The notes beneath the pieces are model-generated. The model did no database searches. It was given only the letters and a program-made list of their open reading frames with translations, and was not told the origin of the DNA. A DNA stretch of 64,000 nucleotides from Mesostigma viride (Eukaryota; Streptophyta; Mesostigmatophyceae; Mesostigmatales; Mesostigmataceae): the NCBI GenBank assembly GCA_009746045.1, contig RPFO01000027.1:1934202-1998201 (forward strand), in the 5' to 3' direction. Within the stretch, counting starts at the first letter, position 1, and every line of letters starts with the position of its first letter. Below are positions 20,301-32,300 of the stretch, one piece after another. The position numbers and the translations under genes were made by a program.

Positions 20301-23300
20301 ACATTAGATAAGTAAGGTTTAAGACTGATAGGGTAGGCATGTGAGACAGAGTCAGAGCTGGGAGCGGTGACTCCTTCGCCTGCGTGCATCTAACAGATCA
20401 TTTGATTCTTGATTCAAGTGCTTGTTTTACCTTCAATACGTCCTGCTGGACTAGTGCTGAAAGCATGCTCGCGTCCACCCATGCTCAGATGCCAGCATTA
20501 AAAGCCAGGCATCCATCGAATAAATTCATAATGACTTGTAATAGAATCAATACTGCTAGTAATACTGCTAGTAATGCTGCTAGTAATGCTGCTAGTAATA
20601 CTGCTAGTAATACTGCTAGTAATACTGCTAGTAATACTGCTAGTAATGCTGCTAGTAATACTGCTAGTAATACTGCTAGTAATGCTGCTAGTAATGCTGC
20701 TAGTAATACTGCTAGTAATACTGCTAGTAATGCTGCTAGTAATACTGCTAGTAATACTGCTAGTAATACTGCTAGTAATACTGATAGTAATGCTGCTAGT
20801 AATGCTGCTAGTAATACTGCTAGTAATACTGCTAGTAATACTGCTAGTAATGCTGCTAGTAATGCTGCTAGTAATACTGCTAGTAATGCTGCTAGTAATG
20901 CTGCTAGTAATACTGCTAGTAATGCTGCCAGTAATACTGCTAGTAATACTGCTAGTAATACTGCTAGTAATGCTGCTAGTAATACTGCTAGTAATGCTGC
21001 TAGTAATGCTGCTAGTAATACTGCTAGTAATACTGCTAGTAATGCTGCTAGTAATACTGCTAGTAATACTGCTAGTAATACTGCTAGTAGTATAATTAAT
21101 AGTAATGATAATAATAATAACAATAATAATAATAATAACAAGTGAGAGCGCAGTACCCACCCCCGCCGGCCACGGCCATCGCATCTCCGATATGGCTCGT
21201 ATCAATAGTAACAATAATTACATCTATATTATATTTATTTTATATTTATATTGAGCACATTACCCCACCTCGTCGGCCATGGCCATCAGATCCGACCCAT
21301 TCTCCCGGCTCCTCGCCAGCGCCGCCGCCGCGACGTCACCAAACGCCGCCATGAACGCCCGCTTGCTGCCGGACTGCTTGCCAACATCCGCCACCTCCTC
21401 CCGCGATGGCGGTGGCGCCGCCGGCTTCTTGCTGCCTCCACGATCCGCTCGATTGGCCCCCCCTTGACTCGCCTGCCTGCGCTCACCCCCCCCCCAACGC
21501 CTTGGGTTTGATGTGGTACGGCAGAGCCTAGCCCCCCCCCTTCTAGGCCGCCTTCCCCACGTCCAATCGGTCCATGGGTCGGCCCACTTTGGCCCGCTTG
21601 ATGAGCTGTCCCGCCTTGGCTGCTGGGTCTCGGGGAGTCGCGGTCGGCATTGCCCTCGCCTTGGGTTTGTGAGTCGCGGGCGGCATCGCGGGGGCGGGCG
21701 CTAGCTGCCAGAAATGCCTCCACCGCGCTCACAGGGCCGCCCCCCTGGCCGGCGCGGCTGCCCCCAGGGCCCCTGCGCTGGGAGCCGTCCGCCGGTTGGT
21801 GGCCGCTCGGCGCTCGCTGCGCTTGCTGGCGAACCGCTGTTAGAATGGGTGATGGAACGGGTGGGTGGGGTGGTGTGGGGGGGTGCATCTGAGGGGGTAT
21901 GTGGGGATGTTGTTGCGGGGATGTTGTGGGGATGTTGTCGTGGGGATGTTGTTGCGGGGATGTTGTGGGGATGTTGTCGTGGGGATGTTGTTGTGGGGGT
22001 GTTGTTGTGGGGGTGTTGTTGTGGGGTTGGGTGCTGTGGGGGTGGGAGTGGGGGACATCGTGTGTTGGTCGGGGTGTTTCGCTACTGGTATGTGTGCAAG
22101 ATGTCAATTTGATGTGACGGAATACCATGCTAATGAATATAATGTGCGCAAGGCTTGAGTGCGATGTGACGGAGTGCCGTGCTGAGCAAGTCCCATTTGA
22201 TGTGCTCAAGACGTGAGGCGTGTTGGGACGTGGTACCAGCGCTTATAGTCTTTGCACGAGGCATGCGTATACTTTATTTTCTAATCCTTGCATCTGCGGA
22301 GCGATGCGTCTCTAAGCAGTGGTCGACGAGGCAGGCGCCGCGCGACGTGCACCCTCGCAGGACAAACACCCGTGCTAGTCATGGGCAGGGCAAAAAATAA
22401 TCACAGCAACAATGATGATAATACATGCGTAAAGCTGAGAACAGGCGAGGACAGAGCGGCCCGTGCAAGGCAGGGCAGGCATGCTGGTCCTCGGCGCTGC
22501 AAAGGTACAATATATAATACAATATATAGCATTAAAGAGGACAGAGCGGCCCGTGCAAGGCAGGGCAGGCATGCTGGTCCTCGGCGCTGCAAAGGTACAA
22601 TATATAATACAATATATAGTATTAAAGAGGACAGAGCGGCCCATGCAGGACAGGGCAGGCATGCTGGTCCTCGGCACCTGCAGGGAAAGCCCTCGTCACG
22701 CACGTACTCTAGCGAGATAAGACAGGCCTGCCGGTCATGGGCAGCGCACACAAGCATGCGTATAAACTGATGCGAGCGCAGACGAACGTTCGGATATCGC
22801 AGAAAGTAACGCGACAGGACGCACCCCAGCAAGATAAGGCACCCCTGCTAGTCACGGGCCGGGGAAAAAATAATAACAACAATAATAGATATAGTAGTAT
22901 GCGTATATAATATAGTAGTATATAATATAGTACGCGTATATAATATAGTAGTATATAATATAGTAGTATGCGTAAACTGGCCTGCGCTGGTTGTCTCCTT
23001 GATACAGGAGTTACAGTATGCGTAAACTGAGGCTCCAGCACGCACCCTGGATGGCGGCCAGGGGCACCCTGGGGACAAAGTCGCGGCTGCGGATGGGATT
23101 CTGCTGCGGCGCGTCGAGGCCTGGAAGGGGGGGGAGGTTGAGGACAATTGGACGTGGACAAGAGCGAGGAAAAGGAGAAGGAAAGGAGGAGAAAGAGAAA
23201 AGGTAGGGTCTACTGGTCAGCGAATCGAACTGTATCGGTGCGGAGAAAAGGGCGGGGTCTGCTGTTGCGCGTGCATCCCTGGGAGGGGGGGGGCGGATGG

Positions 23301-26300
23301 GGAGGGAAAGGACAGCAGCTGGCACGAAAACAAGACGCAGACAATTAGGTCGGGGTCTGCTGGGGCGCGTTCAGCCCTGCAGTGCCCCAGTGTGCAGCAG
23401 AGAGTGAGGTGTGAGGATTCGCGTAAGAGTTGGAACTTCAGGACTTTGGCTTCTTGGCCATCTTTGGTGCACAGGGTGGCACAGTCAGGGGACCGAGACC
23501 GACATGGCAGTAGCATTAGTAGTAGGGGTGAACTTATTCCTGTCGTAGCAACTAATTAAATGAATGATGAGTGCGAACTTGTTCCTATCGTAGCAACTAA
23601 TGAAATGAAAGATGAGTGCGAACTTATTGCTATCTTAGCAACTAATTAAATGAATGATGAGTGTGTCCCATCGGCGTATGGGCAGCACAGTGGAAATGAC
23701 ACAAACGGACACAAACAAATGTCTCTATTCACTCCAGCATTCTCGTCTTAGCTCAGATCGCCAGGAATGGTGATCACTAAATGGCATCGAGCAAAGCAGT
23801 CTAGGGGCGATGAAGAAAGAAAAATAGGCCGGAGAGAGGACCAGGCGACACAGGGCAGACAGGGCATAGCACATAAAGAAAGAGACAAACATGATAAACA
23901 AGCCGCCAGTCATCGTGGGCATGCTCACCCGCCAAGCATGCGATGGATCACATGTGCCGCCTTGTTCGTACCTTTCCCAGCTTCTGCAACCTACACACTA
24001 CCTACACGCAGCAGGCTACCTAGGGCTGCTCGTGCGGTCATGCTGGGGTGCACCATGCTTTCATGGCGTGGGTGCAGCTGTGCGGTGAGAGCTGTAGGCG
24101 CAAGCAGCTGCTATGCGGTGAGAGCTGTAGGCGCAAGCTGCTGCTATACGGTGACTGGCTCAGGATCAAGGACTCAAAGAGATTGGGCCCACTTACATCC
24201 TCTCGATTGGTGTGAGCGAGGACATTGGCATTGGGCAGGGGAAACATGTTTGAAAGGTTTAAATCAGGTGTAGCTTTTAAGGATGAAAGGGTTTGAACGT
24301 GATAGGGTTTGAACATGTTAGGGTTTGCATACCTCCTTGTGCCTTGACATGAGCAATGACATGAGCCTGGGGGAGGGTAAAGAGGATTTGTGGGGTGGCA
24401 GCAGGGGCAGGAACAGCAAGAAATGGATAGCAAATGGATAGCAAATGAATGGCAAATGAATAGGAAATGAATAGCAAATGAATAGCAAATGGATAGCAAA
24501 TGAATGGCAAATGAATAGGAAGTGTAGATTAACAAAATAGCATCACCAAGAAGCATTTATGGGCGCCATCAGCAGTGCAATAGGTGTCGGAAAAAAGGAA
24601 AGAGAGGCATAAGGGAAGTGGCATGTTTAATATTAGGCATACTAGATGGCATACCCTGCGTGCTATATCCACAATTTTCTTGTCAAAACTTCGACACAAG
24701 TGTTACAACACAATTTATATGAGACAAATAGCACACCTCCATAAAGTTGCAGTACGCTTGACAGCCAGAAGTGCCACTAATGGCGAAGACAGCATCGAGT
24801 GCGATGCCCTTTCCAACATATTTTCAGCAGAAACCAACTGACAGCGAAGCGAGCGGACACCTCCCATTTCCATTGTGTTGTACTTTCATGTTGTGCACAG
24901 GACAGTGTTGATGCTACAAAATAGGGGAGGCAGGAAAAAGAGAACAAGAAAAAAAAAAGTGACAGGAAAGACAGGTGAGGGAAAAGAGCCCATGCTAGTA
25001 CGATCGAGACAAGGAGAAACTATGGCCTAAGAAGAGATAGATATGGGACGACATCGCTTTCATGACTGTCTAACAACTAATGGTAAATTCTCATGGAATT
25101 ACTAGCAACAACTAATGGATAATCCTCTTATCACCACTATCTAGCAGTCTTAAGACCCTCCCGCCCTTCCTCCCATCCTCGAAGTCGGCCACGTCAGCAC
25201 CATCGCACCCAACACGTATCGTCAACTCTTGATGGTACCCAATGATACACTGGCTGTCTTGTCCTGTTTACTCTGGAACCGATCGCTGCATGTGTCAGAA
25301 CATTATTGTACTTGCTGCATGTATCAGAACATTATTGTACTTGCTGCATGTATCAGAACATTATTGTACTTGCTGCATGTATCAGAACATTATTGTACTT
25401 GCTGCATGTATCAGAACATTATTGTACTTGCTGCATGTATCAGAACATTATTGTACTTGCTGCATGTACAAGATCGGGGGCTCCGCCCCCAAACCCCCGC
25501 TACTTGGCAGATTCTGTGCCTCAACGGCTTTTTGTGCCTCAACGGCGAGTACCAGCACAGCCGTACGCTCCCGCTCACACAGCCCGCCCACTAGCCTGTG
25601 ATTCCATGGATTACGCCACGATTCCATGCAAACTCATGGTGCCGGACGGTTTGCTGGCCTATTTTGGGAAGCCGGTGGCTGAACCGAACCGCAACTACAC
25701 CTGGTATGTCAGCACGTCAGATCCGTCCGTCAGCTTTCTCGCTTTTTGCCAGCAACCGCCAAATACCCCTTGAATCGGTCCTCTCCTCGCCGTTTTCCCT
25801 GCCAATTTCCCTCGTCCGTTCCAAACAACTAGGCCAATTTCAAGCTCAACCCGGAACGCAAGGCTTCGGCGCTTAGCTACTCGGAAAATGTGACCGTTAC
25901 AAGGAGGTTACGGACGTTTCTCCGCGCAACGCTTTTACTGATTGTCGGTTGGCACGCATTTGTTTGAGTTCCCGTCTTAGAAGAGTTTGGGTGCCGGACG
26001 TTACGTGGTGACAGGCCGCTAGAAAGCCTACGGACGCGATTCGCTGAAAGATTTTGTGGAAACAAATTTGGCGTTCGGATTTTCGCGCTACTCGGGTACG
26101 GACAACGTTTGCCGGAAGAGTTTGCGGAACAATTGGCGGACCATAATCGTAGTATAAAGGGCAATCAGAACATTATCGTACTTGCTGCATGTATCAGAAT
26201 ATTATTGTACTTGCTGCATGTATCAGAACATCATTGTACTTGCTGCATGTATCAGAACATAGACCGCCACACCACGCGCCCACCATCTTTCGAGGTCTTC

Positions 26301-29300
26301 CACATGTAAACCACACCACCCAACACATGACGACACGTCGACCAGAATCAACAAGCACCATCACCCGCTCACCATCTTTGAGGTCCGCCACATCCACACC
26401 GATAACATCCGATTTGCCTTGTCCGAAATGCTACCTGTATCAGAAGCCAGACCGCCACCACCACGCGCTCACCATCTTGAGGTCCGCCACTTCTGCGTCG
26501 TCCAACGATGACATCACCCGACGTATGCGCGCATTTGAGATCGCCTTCAGGGGATCGGGTTCCTTGGTCCTCGCATTCGGTAGCTCCGCAGTTCTAGCAC
26601 TCATACTTCTAGCATTCGGGGTCGCTGTGAGACCTGCGGCAGTGGCAGCGGCGTTGGCATTGGGGGCACTGGCATTGGCAGCCGAACTCTTCCCAGGGCC
26701 AGTAACGCCGGCCGTGGCGTTGGCCTTGGCGTTGGCATTGGCCTTGGTGGATGTATTGGCGTTGGCGTTTTCGGGTGTTGCGGCAGCGCCACGTGTCGTG
26801 GCAGCAGCAGCAGCAGCCGCTGTGGAGGCAGTGATCTTGCCGGCATTTCTTTCAATGCTGGCACCTCCCCTCGGCGCTTGCGGTGGTCCTTGCGACTTGG
26901 ACACAGGCGGCTGCGAGGGCTGCGGCTGCGGCGGTGGACGTGGGCACTGGGAAGGCATTGGGGGGGATGGTGCCGCAGGGGCCTGCCGCAAGGGCGCTCT
27001 TGGTGGGCAAGTTTGCGGTTTCGTTGATGATGGTTGCGATGGCGTTTGATGTTGCGGCAGTTTCGGTTGACTTGGCTGCGGCTGTGCTGATGATGGCCGC
27101 GATGATGATGGCTGTGACGTTTGGGGCTGAGATTTCTCGGCACTGCCACCGCGGGCGTCACTGTGACCTTTGTCCCTCTTGCCATCGATATCGCCAGCAC
27201 CTCCACCATCGCGGTCATCAGCGCCAGCATCACCGCCCTCACTACTGTACCCGTCCCTACCATCACCACCGCCAGCACTGCCATCCTTGTCGCCGTAGCC
27301 GTCCTCACCATTGTCATCGCCATACTTGTCGTCGGACCCATCCTCACTACCAGCTCCCGGGCCATCCTCACCGCCACCATCGCCGCCACCATCGCTGCCA
27401 GCACCGCCGCCATCATCGCCATCTCCCATGAAAATGTCAAGCTCATCATCGTCTGAGTCCCCACCGCCACAGTGATCATCGTCATCATCGCCGCCACCAC
27501 TGCCACCGTCATCATCACCGTTTCCCTCACCACCACCCCGGCCCACCCTATCCCTGGCACAAGCCGCCGAACCAGGGGGCGTGCCAGTTGTCGCCCCTGG
27601 GAGGGGCGCCTCAGCCCCCTGGGCAGCAGCGGTCCGCCCTTGGCCCCTGGGCAGTGGCGGACTGCTGCCAGCGATGCTGCCATCCGGAGCCCCCACCCTG
27701 GTGTCGTCTCGATCTCCACCTTGATGAGCGTCACCCGGAGCACGGACACCTGAAGCGTCACCTCCGTTGGGGCCACGGACACCGTCATTAGCGGCACGGA
27801 GAGCGCCGCCCGAGCCGCCAGCTTTCACCTTCGATGCCGCGCCGGCTGTGCGGGCACTAGCATTTGGCACCGTGGCACCACGCTGAATACCGGCACCTGC
27901 TCCCTCGTTGTCGGCTCGCTCATTCGGGGCAGGGTTACCAGTCCTTGCCGACTCCTTAGAACCGGTCGCAGGTGCGGCCGGCCCTTTTGCAACAGCGGAC
28001 AGGCCTGGTGCGAACTGTGGTCGGGACCCTGGGGCTTTCTGCTGCCCCCCAGAGTCACCCGGATGGGCTAGGCGTTTTTCCTTGCTATTCTGGCTGGCTT
28101 GCTTCGGCGCGCCAGCATAATGTTTCGAGGTGGGGGGATTGGAAGCTGAGGGGCCACCTGAGACTGGGCGATTGGCCCCCTGGTTTGAAGGGTGGGCGGC
28201 GGGGTTGGCAGCAGGGCGGGGTGGGGGTTGGGTGGAATGATCAGCAGCAGGTCGGGCTGGCGCAGATGTGGCGGGTGGCGAGACGCGGGGCAGTTTGGCG
28301 GCACTGGCAGCGGCCGCGGCCTGGTTGCGGATGCCAGTTTGGCCGTGGGTGTTTGCGTCGGCATCCTCCCGTTTGCGCTTCGCGGCTCTTGCGATTTCTG
28401 GTGGGAGGAGAGGAGGGGAAAGGGGGTGGGGTGGGGAAGGATGGTGAAAGTATGCGATAAGTAGTGAACAGTTTGTTACACTTAGTACAGACCAAGAAGA
28501 GACGGCAATTTCAAGTTACGTGCAGGAAGGAGAGGCTCGTGGTTCTCTGAACATAGTTTATTTATGATGAGATGGAAGGAGAGGCTTGATTTCGGCTTAA
28601 GGTTAGATCATACTGAAAAAGGTCTTGGACAGTTCCAAGCAAGATGCTAGCAGAAAATGCGAATGATATTTGTTTTTGAAATGGTACGATGAAGACTGAA
28701 TGTAAAACCGTGACAGGAACAAGGAATGCGCACTAGGAGTTCGCAAGGCAAACGTCGCTGTGGCATCAGTTCCACGCCTAGCTGGGTCAAGTGCTTGCGT
28801 GGGGGCTAGACCGTGTTCCTTGAAAAGTGCGACAAAGGTCCCATGAAACGCCCATGCGCCGTTTCCGAGACATCCACACCCACAGCCTGGCAGGATCTTC
28901 GTAAATAGATACAATCCTAAACAGATAGTAGTACAACCCTAAACAGATACACCCCTAAACAGATAGTAGTACATCCCTAAACAGATACAACCCTAAACAG
29001 ATACAACCCTAAACAGATACACCGCATAGATGGCATGAGACGGCACCTATCATTCACCGCCCAAACAAATGCAATAATTATAATGCTAGTCGCAAGACAC
29101 TAGCTCGGTCTTCCCAACCAAACACCCACCGCTCTCCTGCTCCCGGATAGCCTGCTCCCCGACACTCTTCAAATAGCGCGCCCCCACCGAATTAGGCCTC
29201 ATCTTGTCCGACCTGTTGGGATGCCATGGGGTGGGGTGGGGTGGGGTGGGGTGGGGTGGGTGGGGTGGGGTGGGTGGGGTGGGGTGGGGTGGGGTGGGTG

Positions 29301-32300
29301 GGGTGGGTGGGGTGGGGTGGGTGGGGTGGGGTGGGGTGGGGGGGTGGGTGGGGTGGGGTGGGGTGGGGTGGGGTGGGTGGGTGGGGTGGGGTGGGGTGGG
29401 GTGGGTGGGTGGGGTGGGGTGGTGGGGTGGGGTGGGTGGGGTGGGGTGGGTGTGGGGTGGGTGGGGTGGGGTGGGGTGGGGTGGGTGGGGTGGGTGGGGT
29501 GGGGTGGGGTGGGTGGGGTGGGGTGGGGTGGGGTGGGTGGGTGGGGTGGGGTGGGGTGGGGTGGGGTGGGGTGGGGTGGGGGGGTGGGTGGGGTGGGGTG
29601 GGTGGGGTGGGGTGGGTGGGGTGGGTGGGGTGGGGTGGGGTGGGTGGGGTGGGGGTGGGGTGGGGTGGGTGGTGGGGTGGGGTGGGGTGGGGGTGGGGGG
29701 TGGGGGTGGGGGGGTGGTGGGTGGGTGGGGGGGTGGGTGGGGTGGTGGGGTGGGGTGGGGTGGGTGGGGTGGGGTGGGGTGGGGTGGGGTGGGTGGGGTG
29801 GGGTGGGTGGGTGGGGTGGGGTGGGTGGGGTGGGTGGGGTGGGGTGGGGTGGGGTGGGGTGGGTGGGTGGGGTGGGGTGGGGTGGGTGGGTGGGGTGGGG
29901 TGGGGTGGGTGGGGTGGGGTGGGTGGGGGTGGTGGGGGTGGGGTGGGGTGGGGTGGGGTGGGGTGGGGTGGGTGGGGTGGGTGGGGTGGGGTGGGGTGGT
30001 GTGGGGTGGGGTGGGTGGGGTGGGTGGGGTGGTGGGGTGGGGTGGGTGGGGTGGGTGGGGGGGTGGGGTGGGTGGGGGTGGGGTGGGGTGGGTGGGGTGG
30101 GGTGGGGTGGGTGGGGTGGGTGGGGTGGGGTGGTGGGGGGTGGGGTGGGTGGGGTGGGGTGGGGTGGGGTGGGGTGGGGTGGGGTGGGAAGTAAAAGAAG
30201 AGGGGGTGAGGAAGCACCTTTTTAGAGAAGAAGAGGGGGTGAGGAAGCACCTTTTTAGAGCTGTCAGGATTGCGCGGGAGGGCGGGGGGGGGAGGGAAGT
30301 AAAGGGGCAGTGGAGGAAGCATCTTGTCGGAGCTGTCAGCATGGCGGGAAGCATTTGAGGAGGAAAGCTAAAGGGGAAAGGGGAAGGCATGTTGTCAGAC
30401 TTGTCGGGATGGCGGGTGGGTGGGGGGCATGGATGGAAGGGGGAGGAGAGGGGAAAGCATTATTTTGTCGCAGGTGTGGCATGTTGGTCAGGGGGGCGAT
30501 GAAGGTGTGTGTGTGTGGGGGGGGGGGGTCGAGAACTACACCATGGCATACAGCCAGACTCATACCCCACAGATGCCAGTAGTTCCGCAGCTGTTTCGGG
30601 GCCAGAAAAAAAAGACCCCTCGCACCAATCCACCCCACATTTGCTGCTCGCTCCTCGGCCACCTTTGGCTGTGACATGATAACGACCTACGGGGTATTTT
30701 GGCATAGTCTCTAGGCTAGTGGCCCCGTGCTGACCACCATTGCTGACCCCCATGCTGACCCTGCGCATGCCAGAAGTTCCTCGGCCATCAGATGATGTGA
30801 ATTAGGCTCCGCCAACCCCGCCGGCAGCCTACCCACGCCCACCATGATCCAGCCATGACATCCTTTTGTAGTTAACGCTTCTAGTTCGGAGGCCATCATT
30901 CGCCGCCTGATTCTACGGATACTTCCACCTGATTCTAACTCTGGCACCTGATACCAATTCTGCCAGCGCGGACTGTGACCTCCCCGTAGCCCATCACTAA
31001 CCCTGCGTATGCCACTAGCTCCTCGGCGGTCTTGGGCCGTGACAGCGGCTTGGCAGGCCGGGAGCCCTCGGCGTTGAAGGAGTAGACGCCCGCGGCACGA
31101 AGCGCGGACGAGGAGTTGATGGTCTGCGCGGGCCCTCGCTTGGCCCCCCGCTGGCTGCTGCCGGGCAGGGTGAATCCTGGGAGCATGGCGACAGGGTGCG
31201 AGAGGAGGGACGACCAGCGGGTCACTTTCACAATATATTAATACTATCAATATATTAATATTATTATTTATATTTACAAGCGGGTCACTTTCACAATATA
31301 TTAATATTATTATATACTAGTATTGAATATTATCCGTGTATCAGTATATTAATACTATCAATATATTTTTATTATTACTTATATTTACAAGCGGGTCACT
31401 TTCACAATGTTGCGACTGATGCCGTGACTGGTTCGATACAAGTTATGTGTAGGAAAGAACAATGCCCTATACAAGTTATGTGTAGGAAAGAACAATGCCC
31501 TATACATGTTATGTGTAGGAAAGAACAATGCCCTAGTTTGGACGCAGCAGGAGGTACCCTAGTTAGGACGCAGCAGGAGGTACCCTAGTTAAGACGCAGC
31601 AGGAGGTACCCTAGTTAGGACGCAGCAGGAGGTACCCTAGTTAAGACGCAGCAGGAGGTACCCTAGTTAGGACGCAGCAGGAGGTACCCTAGTTAGGACG
31701 CAGCAGGAGGTACCCTAGTTAGGACGCAGCAGGAGGTACCCTAATTAGGACGCAGCAGGAGGTACCCTAGTTAGGACGCAGCAGGAGGTACCCTAGTTAG
31801 GACGCAGCAGGAGGTACCCTAGTTAGGACGCAGCAGGAGGTACCATGACATAGTTCACAACGGCGATGGCAGTTGCTGCTATCATGACCTCAAAGGTAAC
31901 GTTGTTTTCTTAATCGCGATGTGGGATCGGCTTCAAGGATAGCCACTGCAGAGTGGCATGGTCACGATGTTGTAAGATCAAGAAGAAGAAACAAAAATAA
32001 CTTGGGAACTACATCGAGGTACATCGAGGTACATCGAGGAAAAGAAAAGAACATGGGGAATATACATCGAGTCACATAGAGAATAGAGAAAAGAGAAAGA
32101 GAAAAATACATCAAGGTCCATCGAGAAAAAGGAAAAATAGCACAAGCACATAGCGGGGGGGGGGGGGGGGGGGGGGGGGGGAAGAAAAGACTTTCCTTGT
32201 GGGGAACGCGGCAACATCGAGTATCACAAGAGTGTCATGTGCTTACAAGTAACGTCATTGGGAGGAGGGTTGGGGGGAAGGTACTGATAACTTTATTATA

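Noticed and set aside
20384-21145. 253-codon frame rich in Asn-Thr-Ala-Ser
   Set aside because: 12-bp satellite open in multiple frames; lies in an MCM10 intron.
25605-25773. Open frame starting MDYATIPCKLMVPDG on the plus strand
   Set aside because: Short, no recognised family, and antisense within an MCM10 intron; not supported as a gene.
25288-26262. CRISPR-like repeated 29-mers
   Set aside because: Units are head-to-tail without spacers, and the context is an intron of a eukaryotic gene.
28603-28914. Possible extra MCM10 exon (GTFVALFKEHGLAPTQALDP)
   Set aside because: Reads like protein and its acceptor phase is compatible, but no donor fits, and exon 8 joins exon 9 directly in phase with a continuous helix.
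29086-30390. 434-codon minus-strand and 384-codon plus-strand frames
   Set aside because: Satellite (GGGGTGG)n translations; only the last ~83 nt on the minus strand are MCM10 exon 8.
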